Below, one piece after another: positions 1 to 10,105 of a stretch of DNA of 36,314 bases (within the stretch, counting starts at the first letter, position 1; each line of letters starts with the position of its first letter). This stretch comes from an uncultured Pseudomonadota bacterium. Its GTDB lineage: Bacteria; Pseudomonadota; Alphaproteobacteria; RF32; CAG-239. Below the pieces are notes generated by a model, which did not search any database, had not been told where the DNA came from, and saw only the letters and a list, made by a program, of their open reading frames with translations. A program made the position numbers and the translations under genes. Location: positions 1 through 36,314 of the forward strand of contig CASDYX010000026.1 of assembly GCA_949286215.1 (NCBI GenBank). Reading direction: 5' to 3'.

Positions 1-2718
1 AGTGGTATCGTTTCACGTGCAGTGCCTGATGTTCGCGATGGTTTGAAACCGGTACACCGCCGCATTATTTATTCAATGTTTGAAAACGGGTATGACTATA
101 ACCGCCCGTTCAGAAAATCCGCTCGTATCGTCGGTGATGTTCTCGGTAAATATCACCCGCACGGCGATAGTTCGGTTTATGAGGCAATGGTTCGTATGGC
201 ACAACCTTTTTCAATGCGTGTGCCTTTGATTGACGGACAAGGAAACTTTGGTTCCATGGATGGTGACTCAGCCGCCGCCATGCGTTATACCGAAGCTCGT
301 TTGGCCAAAGTTGCCCATTCTTTGATTGATGATATCGACAAAGACACGGTTGACTTTATGCCCAACTATGATGAAACCTTGCAAGAACCGACAGTTTTGC
401 CAGCCTCTTATCCGAACCTTTTGGTAAACGGCGCCAATGGTATTGCCGTTGGTATGGCGACCAATATTCCGCCACACAACTTGAGCGAAGTCTTGGATGC
501 TTGCTGTGCATATATTGATAATCCCGACATTAGTATTGATGACTTGATTAATATTGTTCCGGGTCCGGACTTCCCGACAGGTGGTTTGATTTTGGGCTAT
601 GGCGGGGCCAAGTCAGCCTATTACACCGGACGCGGTTCGGTTATGATGCGGGCTAAGGCAACGATTGAAGAACTCTATAAAGACCGTGAGGCCATCATTG
701 TTCACGAAATTCCCTATCAGGTCAACAAAGCCGCTTTGATAACCCGCATTGCCGAATTGGTCAAAGAAAAGAAAATTGAAGGTATTTCTGAAATTCGTGA
801 TGAATCTGACCGTCAAGGCGTCCGCGTTGTTATTGAAATCAAACGCGACTTCCAAGCCGATGTTGTCTTGAACCAACTCTATAAGTTCACGCCTCTGCAA
901 ACCAGCTTTGGTATGAATATGCTGGCCATCAACAACGGTCGCCCGATGATGATGAACTTGAAAGACATCATCCAAGCCTTCGTTGAGTTCAGAGAAGAAG
1001 TTATCCGTCGCCGCACGATTTTTGAGTTAAACAAAGCTCGCGACCGTGCGCATGTTTTGGTTGGTTTAGCCATTGCTGTTGAAAATATCGATCCCGTTAT
1101 TGAGCTCATTCGTAACGCACCCAATCCGCAAGAAGCAAAAGATGCTTTGTTGCGTAAATCTTGGCCGGCAGGCGAAGTCGAAGCTTTGGTTAAATTGATT
1201 GACGAGCCCGACCGCAAGGTTGAAAACGGTACTTATCGCTTATCAGAAGCCCAAGCCAAAGCCATTTTGGACTTGAAACTGCAACGCTTAACCGGTTTGG
1301 AACGTGATAAGATTCATGAAGAATTAATCACAATCGGTGAAGAAATCAAAGAGTGCTTGTCCATCTTGTCCAGCCGCGAAAAACTTTACGGCATTATGCG
1401 TGATGAGTTTGTTGCCATTCGTGATGAATACGGCACACCGCGCCGCACCAAGATTGAAGATATTGAATACGATACTGACATTGAATCTCTAATTCAAAGA
1501 GAAGAAATGGTTGTAACCGTAACCGAGGCCGGCTACATCAAACGCGTTCCGTTAAATGCTTATAAGGCACAAAAACGCGGTGGCAAAGGCAAATCCGGTA
1601 TGGCAACCAAAGATGAGGATTTTGTAACCCGTCTGTTTGTTGCCTCAACCCACACACCGGTATTGTTCTTCTCATCAAAAGGTCTGGTTTACAAGATGAA
1701 AGTTTACAAACTTCCGCTTGGTTCTCCGACCTCAAAGGGCAAACCGTTCATTAACTTACTGCCGTTAGATGAAGGCGAAAACATCACCACCATTATGAAG
1801 TTGCCGGAAAACGAGGCCGATTGCCAAGACATGTCCATCATGTTTGCAACCGCCCAAGGTAATGTCCGCCGCAACTCTTTGATGGACTTTGTCAATGTTC
1901 AAAGCAATGGTAAGATTGCCATGAAGTTAGACGAGGGTGATAAGCTGATAAATGTTCGTATCTGCCAAGAAGACAACGATATTATGTTAGCCGCCCGTAG
2001 CGGTAAATGCATCCGCTTCCCGGTTACCGAAGTTCGTGTGTTTGTTGGACGTAACTCTACCGGTGTTCGCGGTATTAAATTGGCAGATGGTGATGAAGTT
2101 ATCTCTATGTCAATCTTAAAACATAGCGATGCCACCTCAGAGGAAAGAGATGAGTATTCTCGTATTTCTTCAGCCATCAAGAGATTGAGTGCTGAAAGAG
2201 GCGAGGGTGCAGAGGTTACTGCAGAAGAAACCGGCTTGCTCAATGTATTGACAGCTGAAAAATATCAAGAAATGGCTGAAAATGAGCAATTTATTCTCTC
2301 TGTCACCTCAACCGGTTATGGTAAACGCTCATCATCTTACGAATATCGTGTCACGGGACGTGGCGGTCAAGGTATTGCCAATATGGAAATGTCTGCCCGC
2401 AATAAAGAGATTGTAAGCTCATTCCCGATTGAAGACGACAATCAAATTATGATGGTTACCGACGGCGGCAAATTAATCCGTATGCCGGTAAGTGATATTC
2501 GTATAGCCGGTCGCAAGACCCAAGGTGTAATCTTGTTCCGTACGGCCGAAAACGAAAAAGTTGTATCCGTAACATGGCTTGATGCCGATGCCGGAGACGA
2601 TGAAGAGCTGGAAGAAGAAACCGGCAGTGAAGTCTTAGGCGAAAGTGTTCAAGATACGGAAGAAGATACGTTTGATGAAGTCAGCGAACCCGAAACCACA
2701 TCGGAAGATGACGAATAA
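1..2718 (+). CDS. gyrA: DNA gyrase subunit A (5' end outside window)
   Basis: GyrA is the breakage-reunion subunit of gyrase, which introduces negative supercoils. The frame is open from base 1 (reads [17 protein letters not shown]), so the GTG at 22 is not the start and roughly 30 N-terminal residues are missing. The catalytic tyrosine lies in [11 protein letters not shown] (codon at about 286-288, equivalent to E. coli Y122). The quinolone pocket reads [10 protein letters not shown], giving Ser at 83, Ser at 84 and Glu at 87 in E. coli numbering, which does not look like a resistant allele. The GyrA box is present as QKRGGKG, which argues for GyrA rather than ParC. The C-terminus is a long acidic tail (about 45 residues rich in D/E). 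A strong terminator follows. Confidence 0.97.
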   Translation, partial: SGIVSRAVPDVRDGLKPVHRRIIYSMFENGYDYNRPFRKSARIVGDVLGKYHPHGDSSVYEAMVRMAQPFSMRVPLIDGQGNFGSMDGDSAAAMRYTEARLAKVAHSLIDDIDKDTVDFMPNYDETLQEPTVLPASYPNLLVNGANGIAVGMATNIPPHNLSEVLDACCAYIDNPDISIDDLINIVPGPDFPTGGLILGYGGAKSAYYTGRGSVMMRAKATIEELYKDREAIIVHEIPYQVNKAALITRIAELVKEKKIEGISEIRDESDRQGVRVVIEIKRDFQADVVLNQLYKFTPLQTSFGMNMLAINNGRPMMMNLKDIIQAFVEFREEVIRRRTIFELNKARDRAHVLVGLAIAVENIDPVIELIRNAPNPQEAKDALLRKSWPAGEVEALVKLIDEPDRKVENGTYRLSEAQAKAILDLKLQRLTGLERDKIHEELITIGEEIKECLSILSSREKLYGIMRDEFVAIRDEYGTPRRTKIEDIEYDTDIESLIQREEMVVTVTEAGYIKRVPLNAYKAQKRGGKGKSGMATKDEDFVTRLFVASTHTPVLFFSSKGLVYKMKVYKLPLGSPTSKGKPFINLLPLDEGENITTIMKLPENEADCQDMSIMFATAQGNVRRNSLMDFVNVQSNGKIAMKLDEGDKLINVRICQEDNDIMLAARSGKCIRFPVTEVRVFVGRNSTGVRGIKLADGDEVISMSILKHSDATSEERDEYSRISSAIKRLSAERGEGAEVTAEETGLLNVLTAEKYQEMAENEQFILSVTSTGYGKRSSSYEYRVTGRGGQGIANMEMSARNKEIVSSFPIEDDNQIMMVTDGGKLIRMPVSDIRIAGRKTQGVILFRTAENEKVVSVTWLDADAGDDEELEEETGSEVLGESVQDTEEDTFDEVSEPETTSEDDE

Positions 2719-2741
2719 AGCGCTATTCTGCTGCCAAATAC

Positions 2742-2776
2742 AAAAACTCCCGCTTTTAAGGCGGGAGTTTTTTTTA
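2742..2776 (+). terminator. Intrinsic terminator after gyrA
   Basis: The arms AAAAACTCCCGC and GCGGGAGTTTTT flank a 7-base loop and run into a T tract. It separates gyrA from the orphan genes downstream. Confidence 0.9.
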
Positions 2777-2861
2777 TTGTAGATATTGACAGTTTTGACA
2801 AAATGTTGCATTAGTAAAGCATCAAATTATCTATTATTCAAATTATTAAAAACATAAAGCT

Positions 2862-3521
2862 ATGAAGTTAAAAAATTTGACTCAAGATGAGGCGTGTCAG
2901 ACACTTCTCACCATTTTGCCCAAAGAGGCGAGGGATTTATTACATCTCTTTAATGATATTGGTATGCCGGACATCTCTTTTCAAAAGTTAGGAAGTCTGC
3001 AATACACCAAACTGGGAGACAGATACATCAATAAAGGCGAAGAACTTTATGCCTGGGTCTATTTCTATCAAGGGATTATCTACTTTGCTTGTCCTGGACA
3101 AGAACAGGCTTTTGCCGCCAGAGAGGACAGTTTTTACCTCAAAGAAGTCAAAATCGGGCAAAGAGTGCCGATTACATATCAGAGCGGTCTGGTGGGCAGC
3201 AAGACAGAAAATTGCTGTTTTATAAACACTTATGATGGCAAACTAAGACTTATTCCCGAATGGTGGCTGGATGTAACAAGAGTAACCAACTATTACTTTT
3301 GTAATGCCAAAAATGTTAAACATCGTTTACAGCAAATTCATATCGGGCAAAAGAAAATGTTTGCTTGGCGTTTGATATCGCTCAAGCCTGTGTCAGTCCA
3401 GTGGTTTGTGATTGAAAACGGCACATTCTTAAACACGTGTGATTTGCAAAAAAATTACGGCTCTTTGGCTAAAGAGGAGCAGTCATTTGAGTTAAATAAC
3501 GGAATCATAACCTTTAAATAA
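2862..3521 (+). CDS. Hypothetical protein, 219 aa
   Basis: I do not recognise a family. The protein is soluble-looking, with no signal peptide or membrane segment, and is rich in aromatic residues (for example EWWLDVTRVTNYYF). The stretch KLRLIPEWWL near residue 127 resembles GLQLVPAWYL in the orphan at 4032-4745, and the two proteins have similar size and order of features, so they may be distant paralogues. The ATG at 2862 sits behind an A/T-only leader with no Shine-Dalgarno sequence. Two TTGACA boxes lie upstream (2786 and 2795), but no convincing -10 partner is visible. The next gene begins 7 bases after the stop, so the two are probably cotranscribed. Confidence 0.8.
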   Translation: MKLKNLTQDEACQTLLTILPKEARDLLHLFNDIGMPDISFQKLGSLQYTKLGDRYINKGEELYAWVYFYQGIIYFACPGQEQAFAAREDSFYLKEVKIGQRVPITYQSGLVGSKTENCCFINTYDGKLRLIPEWWLDVTRVTNYYFCNAKNVKHRLQQIHIGQKKMFAWRLISLKPVSVQWFVIENGTFLNTCDLQKNYGSLAKEEQSFELNNGIITFK

Positions 3522-3528
3522 TTATTTT

Positions 3529-3894
3529 ATGGAAGAAATTCTTGCACAATGGAAACAACATCGCCCAACCTGGAGCTATGAGCTTCATGACAATTACGTC
3601 GTATTAACCAGCTCTGATAAAGAGCACTATAACACGCTTGATTTCATTGAAAGAAGCGGTGTGTATTGGTTGATTCCCGAATTTAAAAAAGCCGGAAAGA
3701 ATACGCCGATAATTGTTTCAAGTGAGCAAAATATCGGTGTTTTGTTCTCGTCCGACTACCAAAAAAATGTTTATTTGGTAAAACTAAAACAAGCTTGTCA
3801 GGAGATGAAAATCTCACAATTTGGCAAGATATTGGTACTCGGAAACATAGAACCTAAAAAGGCTCAAGAAGTTTTAGAAACGGTATTGGCCTAA
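3529..3894 (+). CDS. Hypothetical protein, 121 aa
   Basis: Small soluble protein of unknown family, in the same transcription unit as the preceding orphan (7-base gap). The segment GVYWLIPEFKKAG around residues 43-55 recalls the LIPEWW/LVPAWY core of its larger neighbours, which hints at a shared fold, but this is a weak resemblance by eye. The ATG follows TAAATAATTATTTT, again without a ribosome binding site. A clear terminator follows the stop codon. Confidence 0.75.
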   Translation: MEEILAQWKQHRPTWSYELHDNYVVLTSSDKEHYNTLDFIERSGVYWLIPEFKKAGKNTPIIVSSEQNIGVLFSSDYQKNVYLVKLKQACQEMKISQFGKILVLGNIEPKKAQEVLETVLA

Positions 3895-3902
3895 AATCTA
3901 CC

Positions 3903-3940
3903 AAAAAGCATTCCTGTTTTGCAGGAGTGCTTTTCTTTTT
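3903..3940 (+). terminator. Intrinsic terminator
   Basis: The arms AAAAGCATTCCTG and CAGGAGTGCTTTT (one G-T pair) with a TTTTG loop are followed by a T-rich tract. It ends the 2862-3894 unit. Confidence 0.85.
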
Positions 3941-3955
3941 TAAATAAAACAACAC

Positions 3956-3984
3956 TTGACAAAATTTACCCAAAAGACTATTTT
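3956..3984 (+). promoter_or_regulatory. Predicted sigma70-type promoter
   Basis: Perfect -35 TTGACA (3956-3961), 17-base spacer, -10 TATTTT (3979-3984). Transcription would start about 40 bases before the ATG at 4032, leaving a leader of A and T with no Shine-Dalgarno sequence. Confidence 0.65.
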
Positions 3985-4031
3985 ATGAGCAAAATTATAT
4001 TATTTATAAACTATTAAAAATTTTAAAGAAT

Positions 4032-4745
4032 ATGAAAAATTTAACAGAACAGGACATTTGTGCCGCAGTGCGGGACAAGTTCGGAAAAGAAACACCAGTG
4101 TATTTTAAGTTGCTGGAAGCTAAAGAGAATTTTGATTTGTTTCCTTATTACTTCATTAAAGGGAAAAAATACAAACTCTGGATTTGCTCATGTCCGGATG
4201 GCATGAAGGAATTGACAATTGTTGCAATCCCAGGCCTTGAAGGAATAAAGACTATTCCATCAGAAGTCTTTGGGGACTTCACCAAGGCTCAAAACACGGC
4301 GATTTATGCCATGTATAAGGGCACTATTCCTCAAGATTATTCAGGGATAAAATATGACTTTTGCAAAGATAAGGATGATTATCGCGTCATCCGTAATTTT
4401 GGCAAAGGTCTGCAATTAGTGCCGGCTTGGTATTTGGAAAAACGCGCCATGACGCAGCTGGTGCAAAAGCAATATCCTAATAGTCTGGTAACAGCTGTGC
4501 TTCGCATCTTTGGGGCTCCCGAAGGCGAGAAAAAAGTCTGTTGGGAGATATTGATTGTCAACCGCAGCCGCAAGCGCCCGGAGATTTCATATACTTATTT
4601 TGATATCGCCGCTGGAAGATTTATCAAAACGCCGTTTGAGCAAGGAATAAAGGACCGTATTCCGATTGCGCATAACAGTGGGATAATTATGATAGATAAC
4701 GTCAATTTCAAAAATGACGGACAGAAACTCAGCTGGGGAATTTAA
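4032..4745 (+). CDS. Hypothetical protein, 237 aa
   Basis: Unknown family. It is soluble-looking and rich in aromatic and basic residues. The stretch KGLQLVPAWYLEKRAMTQLV (residues about 119-138) parallels the LRLIPEWWLDVTRVTNYY stretch of the 219-aa orphan upstream, suggesting a small paralogous family in this cluster. It has its own promoter at 3956-3984. The leader lacks a ribosome binding site. The following gene starts 19 bases after this stop with no terminator between, so the two form an operon. Confidence 0.8.
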   Translation: MKNLTEQDICAAVRDKFGKETPVYFKLLEAKENFDLFPYYFIKGKKYKLWICSCPDGMKELTIVAIPGLEGIKTIPSEVFGDFTKAQNTAIYAMYKGTIPQDYSGIKYDFCKDKDDYRVIRNFGKGLQLVPAWYLEKRAMTQLVQKQYPNSLVTAVLRIFGAPEGEKKVCWEILIVNRSRKRPEISYTYFDIAAGRFIKTPFEQGIKDRIPIAHNSGIIMIDNVNFKNDGQKLSWGI

Positions 4746-4764
4746 TCATAAAAAAATAAGTATT

Positions 4765-5496
4765 ATGAAACAGGATATTTTTAATGATTTGGAGGATTTC
4801 TGGAAGAATCTTCCAAATGCCGGAGAGGTATCAACCTTTTGGCAAGATGTAAAAGATGAAGTACCGAATTGTGTTGATGTTGTTGTCTTACAAGATGATA
4901 TGTTTGACACGGTAGGTATGGCCTCAATTATGCTTTATTGCATGCGAGAGCATAATATGAAAGTTCCTGTTTTTTACCTGATTGGGGATTATAATCCGCT
5001 TTTGCAATGTGAAAACACTGAAAAAATGCGAACTATAGCTCTCAAGTTGGGAATAAAAAACATCAACATCCGGAACTACAATATCCCGGAAATGAAGGAT
5101 AGAATAGTATTCTTCAAGAAGGAATTGGAAGGCAAAAAGGTTGCTTTTGTGACAAGCCTGGTGCGCTATCTGCCGCTCAAGTTCGCGCTGGAAAGTCTCT
5201 CCAAAAACTGTGAGACATACTTCAATGTTGCAAATGAAACGATAGAAGACGCCCTGACTTGGGTAAACTGCAATGCCGCCGGCGGAGGTTTGGTTTTGTT
5301 AAATAAAATTGCCACATGGTATTTAGCAAGTGGTCTCTTGCCCGAAAGTCTTAAAGGCTATGTCCATTTGAACCTCTGGCAAAAAATGCAAATTAAATTA
5401 TCTGTTAAATGTCATCAACGTCGCATACAAATTGAAACGACGTTAATGTTAAGACAATACCAACGTCTGTTCCGTAAAAGACATTGGGCTTATTAA
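4765..5496 (+). CDS. Hypothetical protein, possibly divergent YdcF/DUF218-like
   Basis: 243 aa from the ATG at 4765; an earlier in-frame ATG at 4714 would overlap the upstream gene by 32 bases and is less likely. The core shows a hydrophobic strand (VDVVVLQDD), a second strand (VPVFYLIGD), a segment about a G(I/V)-type residue, and VAFVTSLVRYLPLKFALES. That order, with a late VTS...R signature, resembles the DUF218 (YdcF/SanA/ElyC) fold, whose members act on envelope-related substrates. This is inference from pattern only. The last 40 or so residues are very basic and unlike DUF218. There is no signal peptide. Start context AAGTATTATG lacks a Shine-Dalgarno sequence. Confidence 0.7.
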   Translation: MKQDIFNDLEDFWKNLPNAGEVSTFWQDVKDEVPNCVDVVVLQDDMFDTVGMASIMLYCMREHNMKVPVFYLIGDYNPLLQCENTEKMRTIALKLGIKNINIRNYNIPEMKDRIVFFKKELEGKKVAFVTSLVRYLPLKFALESLSKNCETYFNVANETIEDALTWVNCNAAGGGLVLLNKIATWYLASGLLPESLKGYVHLNLWQKMQIKLSVKCHQRRIQIETTLMLRQYQRLFRKRHWAY

Positions 5497-5500
5497 AAAA

Positions 5501-5541
5501 ATAAGAAAAGGCATGGTGAAATATCCGTGCCTTTTCTTATA
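5501..5541 (+). terminator. Intrinsic terminator
   Basis: A 16-bp stem (ATAAGAAAAGGCATGG with CCGTGCCTTTTCTTAT, one G-T pair) and an 8-base loop end the 4032-5496 unit. Confidence 0.85.
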
Positions 5542-5580
5542 TTTAAATACATTCAAAAATATCCACAAAAGTCAAAATTT

Positions 5581-5640
5581 TTGAAAGATTGTTGTCAATT
5601 TGAAAGATTCGGGTTAGTTTCATGCTAGATTAATTTCAAA
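5581..5640 (+). promoter_or_regulatory. Possible promoter/operator of the RND efflux operon
   Basis: TTGAAAGATT occurs twice (5581-5590 and 5600-5609), 19 bases apart and so nearly two helical turns. An inverted partner, ATTTCAAA, lies at 5633-5640. An extended -10 (TGC then TAGATT, 5623-5631) sits between them. This arrangement could bind a repressor or activator of the pump genes, but no regulator gene is adjacent. Confidence 0.35.
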
Positions 5641-5655
5641 CATAAGGTGAGATAA

Positions 5656-6828
5656 ATGTTACTTAAAAACAATATGTTGCTTGTAGCAATTTCAATTTTG
5701 GCATTAACTTCTTGCAAAGAAGATAATACATCAGCACAGAATCAACAGCAAGTTCCCGTGGTTTCCGCCATCAGGGTTGAACCTCAAAATATTCCGTTAA
5801 CCTTTGAATATGCCGCCAGAGCACAAGGTTCCAAAGAAACCGAAGTCAGAGCACGTGTTGGAGGTATTTTACTAAAACGTAATTATGTTGAAGGCTCAAC
5901 GGTTCAAGAAGGAGACATTTTGTTTGAGATTGACCCTGAGCCATTTAAAGTAGCACTAGCTCAGGCAAAAGCATCTCTGGCTCAAAACCAAGCACAATTA
6001 AAAGCCGCCGAAACCCAATGGGCAAGAATTTCTAAACTTTTTGAACAACATGTTGTGAGTGAAAAATCTCGTGATGATGCTTTGGCAAATCTAGATTCAT
6101 TAAGAGCCAGCACGCAGTTGGCTAAAGCCCAAGTAGATAAAGCCGAATTAGACTTGGGCTATACAACGGTTCGAGCACCCATCAGCGGTATTACCAGCAT
6201 GGAAGCGCAATCTGAAGGTAGCCTGATTAGCACGACGGACAATTCCAGTCTTTTGACGACAATTACGCAATTAGACCCGATTTATGTAATTTTTTCAGCT
6301 TCTGAAAATGAAATTTTGTCATTAACCAACATGGTTGAAAGAGGGCTGATAACCAATCCTTACAACACAAAAGATATTAAAGCCAAAGTAAAATTTGGTA
6401 ATGATACTTTGTATAGTGAAGAAGGAGAAATTAATTTCATAAATCCAAGTATTGATGAAAGTACCGGTACAATTAAATTACGAGCAGTCTTTCCAAACCC
6501 GAAAGGCAAACTTCGCCCGGGTCAGTTTTTAAGACTGTTGATGGAAGGGATGACCCGTGTCAATGCCTTGGTCGTTCCTCAAGAAGCAATTATGCAAGGC
6601 GCCGATGCAACGACAGTATATAGAGTAAATGCTCAAGGAAAAGTCGAAAGTGTCAGTGTCCAAACAGGCCTAACCACAAAAGATGGTGGCTGGATTATAG
6701 ATAGCGGATTAAATCCGGGAGATATCGTAATCACCAGTGGTGTGATGAAAGTTCGCCCAGGTATGAGTGTTAAGACCACAATTTCAGCCAATGAGGAAAT
6801 CCCGGCAGAAATTATTGAAGAAGAATAA
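5656..6828 (+). CDS. RND efflux periplasmic adaptor subunit (AcrA/MexA family)
   Basis: 390 aa, the usual size for a membrane-fusion protein linking an inner-membrane RND pump to an outer-membrane channel. The N-terminus is a lipoprotein signal with lipobox LTSC, predicting acylation at Cys20. The order fits the family: first lipoyl half (EVRARVGG, about 63-95), an alpha-hairpin rich in Ala/Gln/Lys (about 97-165), second lipoyl half (TVRAPISG, about 171-178), then beta-barrel and membrane-proximal domains ending in PGMSVKTT. The ribosome binding site is AAGGTGAG. The pump gene starts 22 bases downstream with no terminator between. Confidence 0.95.
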   Translation: MLLKNNMLLVAISILALTSCKEDNTSAQNQQQVPVVSAIRVEPQNIPLTFEYAARAQGSKETEVRARVGGILLKRNYVEGSTVQEGDILFEIDPEPFKVALAQAKASLAQNQAQLKAAETQWARISKLFEQHVVSEKSRDDALANLDSLRASTQLAKAQVDKAELDLGYTTVRAPISGITSMEAQSEGSLISTTDNSSLLTTITQLDPIYVIFSASENEILSLTNMVERGLITNPYNTKDIKAKVKFGNDTLYSEEGEINFINPSIDESTGTIKLRAVFPNPKGKLRPGQFLRLLMEGMTRVNALVVPQEAIMQGADATTVYRVNAQGKVESVSVQTGLTTKDGGWIIDSGLNPGDIVITSGVMKVRPGMSVKTTISANEEIPAEIIEEE

Positions 6829-6850
6829 GCACAACTAAAGCGAGGGATAG

Positions 6851-9800
6851 ATGTTTTCAAAATTTTTTATTGAACGTCCGATATTTGCAACGGTAATTTC
6901 ATTAGTTATCGTCTTGGCCGGTTTGGTTTCGATGAAAGTTTTGCCGATTGAGCAATATCCAAATATTGTTCCGACCGAAATTCAAATCACCGCCACCTAT
7001 CCGGGAGCAACGGCCGAAGTTTTGGCCGATACTGTAGCTGCGCCTATAGAGCAAGAGGTAAACGGCGTAAAGAATATGATTTATATGTATTCTACGGCCT
7101 CATCTCAAGGTTATTTAACAATTGGTGTTGTATTCGATATCGGAACGGATCCGGATCAAGCCACAATTGACGTAAACAATAAGGTGCAAATGGCAACACC
7201 GAAATTACCGAGCGAAGTTACCAAGCAAGGTGTAACGGTGCAAGAGAAGTCAAACTCCATTTTGCAGGTTGTAACCATGCGCTCTACCTCCAAACGTTAT
7301 GACACGGTTTTTGTTTCCAACTATGCTTTGTTAAACGTCTTGGATGAATTAAAGCGTATTAAAGGTGTGAGTGATGCTTCGCTGTTTGCCTCGCAAGACT
7401 ATTCTATGAGAATTTGGCTAAGTCCGGATAAGTTAGCAGACTATAATTTGACCCCACAAGATGTCATTGCCGCAATTCAAGAGCAAAACTCACAATTTGC
7501 AGCCGGTCAATTTGGCCAAGAACCGATGGATGAGTATGTTGCTTATACCTATACGGCTAATACCAAAGGTCGTCTGGTTAACGAGGAAGAATTCGGCGAT
7601 ATCATTTTGCGTACGGATGAAAAGGCAGGTATCTTGCGTTTGAAAGATGTTGCTAGAATTGAGCTTGGAGCCCAAGACTATGGAGTATCTTCCAAATTTA
7701 ATGGAGAAGATGCAGTTGCTTTTGCAATTTATCTGCAGTCAAATGCCAACGCTTTGGAAACAGCCGAAGCCGTACGTAATAAATTGGAAGAATTATCCAA
7801 ACGTTTCCCGGATGGAATTGTTTATGATATTCCGTATGATACGACCATCTTTGTAAAAGAATCCATAAATGAGGTTGTTCATACCTTTGCCGAAGCAATT
7901 ATCTTGGTTGTTTTGGTTGTTTACATCTTTTTGCAAAACATGCGTGCGACGTTGATTCCGATTTTAGCGGTGCCGGTTTCAATTATTGGTGCTTTTGCCG
8001 GAATGTATGCCTTAGGCTTTTCAATCAACTTGTTAACATTGTTTGGTTTGATTTTGGCTATTGGTATTGTGGTCGATGACGCTATTATCGTGCTGGAAAA
8101 CGTTGAGCGTATTATGGATGAGGAGGGGCTGTCACCTAAAGAAGCCGCCATCAAGTCCATGCAAGAAGTTTCAGGCCCGGTCGTTGCGGTGGCATTGGTC
8201 TTGGCCTCAGTGTTTATTCCGATTGCCTTTTTGGGGGGAATGACCGGTGTTATGTATAAGCAATTCTCGGTTACTATTGCCGTATCCGTATTGATTTCGG
8301 CCTTGGTCGCTTTGACTTTGACGCCATCCTTGTGCGCTTTGATAATCAAGCGGCGTAAATCCAAAGCTCAAGAAAATCAAAAATGGGTATTTTTCAGATG
8401 GTTTGATAATTTGTTTGAAAAAATAACCGAGATGTATTTATCAGCAGTCAGATTTTTCTTAAGTAAAAGAAAATTGGCCGTTATCATATACTTGGCTATG
8501 TTTGGCATCATCTTTTGGATGTTTAAGCAGATACCTGGAGGATTGGTTCCGCAAGAAGATATGGGTAACCTAATGATGGCATATGATATGCCGGCAGCAG
8601 CTTCTCTGCAAAGAACTGAAAAGATGACGGAAAAAGTTTCTGATATGTTATTGGCCAATCCAAATGTTGAGAGTTTAACGACAGTTAACGGATTTAATAT
8701 TTTGTCAGGCTCACAAAATACCTATTCAGGAATTAGTTTTATCACCCTAAAGGATTGGAAGGACAGACAAGCTAAATCTCAAACAGCTGATGCTCTCACG
8801 CGAGTATTTACGGGCTATGGTATGAGTCAACCCGAAGGTATCGGTTATTCATTTAGTATGCCGCCGATTATGGGTATGAGTACGACCGGAGGTTTTGAAG
8901 CTTATGTTCAAAACCGAGCAGGGCATACACCGCAAGAATTGATGGCAGAAACCCAAAAATTAATAGATGCAGCTAATAAAAATCCGGCATTAAGTAATGT
9001 TCGTACAACATTTTCTGTATCCACCCCGCAATATCAAATTGACTTGGATAGAGAAAAAGCAAGGGTTTTAAATGTATCTATTGATGCAATTTATACGGTA
9101 ATGCAATCAACATTTGGAAACTTGTATGTTAACGATTTTACGCACCAAGGTCGTAACTTCCGCGTCACGGTTCAGTCAGAAGCAAAATTCCGTCGTACGC
9201 CGGACGACTTGCGCTATGTTTATGTAAAGTCCAATGACGGTCAGTTAGTACCTTTATCAACTTTGATTAAGGTTAAACGCGTTACCGGACCAGAGTTGAT
9301 AAACCGTTTGAATATTTTCCCAGCAGCTAAAGTTTTAGGCGATCCTGCTCCGGGATATTCATCAGGTCAAGCCATTGCAGCAATGGAAGAGGTTGCCAAC
9401 CAAGTTTTGGATAAAGACTATTCATTGTCTTGGATTGGTTCTGCTTACCAAGAAAAGCAAGCCGGCGGCACATCAACCCAAGCATTTGTTTTTGGTATCA
9501 TTATGGTATTTTTAATCTTGTCGGCACAATATGAAAAGTGGTCTTTGCCGATGGTGGTTATTCTGTCTGTTCCTTTTGCGGTCTGTGGTGCATTAATGGC
9601 CACATGGATGAGAGGCACACAAAATGACTTGTATTTCCAAGTTGGTCTTGTGACCTTGATTGGTCTGGCAGCTAAGAACGCCATTTTGATTGTCGAATTT
9701 GCGGTAATGCAGGTTCAATCGGGCTTAACTTATGCACAAGCAGCGGTGGAAGCGGCAAAACTTCGTTTCCGTCCGATTGTGATGACCTCTTTGGCATTTA

Positions 9801-10036
9801 CGTTGGGTGTTGTTCCTTTGGCAACCAGTACGGGTGCAGGTGCAGCCAGCCGTCATGCTATTGGTACGGGTTTAATCGGCGGTATGTTAATGTCCACCTT
9901 TATTGCTACGCTGTTTATTCCGATGATGTTTGCCATTATAGGAGAAACCTTTGATGAAGAAAATATCGTCAGAAAGAAAATCAAAAAGCGGGCTATAAAG
10001 AAAGGCCGCCCGTTGTTGAAAGACAAACGAAAATAA
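6851..10036 (+). CDS. RND multidrug efflux pump, inner-membrane permease (AcrB/MexB, HAE1)
   Basis: 1061 aa, full length for a proton-driven drug/hydrophobe exporter. The N-terminus MFSKFFIERPIFATVISLVI is typical. The proton-relay aspartates are in GIVVDDAIIVLENVER (D409/D410, equivalent to AcrB D407/D408), and the TM10 lysine lies in GLAAKNAILIVEF. Two large periplasmic loops and two blocks of membrane helices are in the expected places. It ends with a basic cytoplasmic tail (KKIKKRAIKKGRP). It is cotranscribed with the adaptor gene. No TolC-like outer-membrane gene is in the window, so the channel must be encoded elsewhere. Ribosome binding site GAGGG. Confidence 0.97.
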   Translation: MFSKFFIERPIFATVISLVIVLAGLVSMKVLPIEQYPNIVPTEIQITATYPGATAEVLADTVAAPIEQEVNGVKNMIYMYSTASSQGYLTIGVVFDIGTDPDQATIDVNNKVQMATPKLPSEVTKQGVTVQEKSNSILQVVTMRSTSKRYDTVFVSNYALLNVLDELKRIKGVSDASLFASQDYSMRIWLSPDKLADYNLTPQDVIAAIQEQNSQFAAGQFGQEPMDEYVAYTYTANTKGRLVNEEEFGDIILRTDEKAGILRLKDVARIELGAQDYGVSSKFNGEDAVAFAIYLQSNANALETAEAVRNKLEELSKRFPDGIVYDIPYDTTIFVKESINEVVHTFAEAIILVVLVVYIFLQNMRATLIPILAVPVSIIGAFAGMYALGFSINLLTLFGLILAIGIVVDDAIIVLENVERIMDEEGLSPKEAAIKSMQEVSGPVVAVALVLASVFIPIAFLGGMTGVMYKQFSVTIAVSVLISALVALTLTPSLCALIIKRRKSKAQENQKWVFFRWFDNLFEKITEMYLSAVRFFLSKRKLAVIIYLAMFGIIFWMFKQIPGGLVPQEDMGNLMMAYDMPAAASLQRTEKMTEKVSDMLLANPNVESLTTVNGFNILSGSQNTYSGISFITLKDWKDRQAKSQTADALTRVFTGYGMSQPEGIGYSFSMPPIMGMSTTGGFEAYVQNRAGHTPQELMAETQKLIDAANKNPALSNVRTTFSVSTPQYQIDLDREKARVLNVSIDAIYTVMQSTFGNLYVNDFTHQGRNFRVTVQSEAKFRRTPDDLRYVYVKSNDGQLVPLSTLIKVKRVTGPELINRLNIFPAAKVLGDPAPGYSSGQAIAAMEEVANQVLDKDYSLSWIGSAYQEKQAGGTSTQAFVFGIIMVFLILSAQYEKWSLPMVVILSVPFAVCGALMATWMRGTQNDLYFQVGLVTLIGLAAKNAILIVEFAVMQVQSGLTYAQAAVEAAKLRFRPIVMTSLAFTLGVVPLATSTGAGAASRHAIGTGLIGGMLMSTFIATLFIPMMFAIIGETFDEENIVRKKIKKRAIKKGRPLLKDKRK

Positions 10037-10043
10037 GCCAAAC

Positions 10044-10072
10044 AAAAGCCTCTCGAAAGAGAGGCTTTTTTA
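10044..10072 (+). terminator. Intrinsic terminator of the efflux operon
   Basis: The hairpin AAAAGCCTCTC / GAGAGGCTTTT with loop GAAA and a terminal T run lies 7 bases after the pump stop codon. Confidence 0.9.
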
Positions 10073-10105
10073 GGTTTATCAATATCCAAATCAAGATAAA
10101 TTAGT

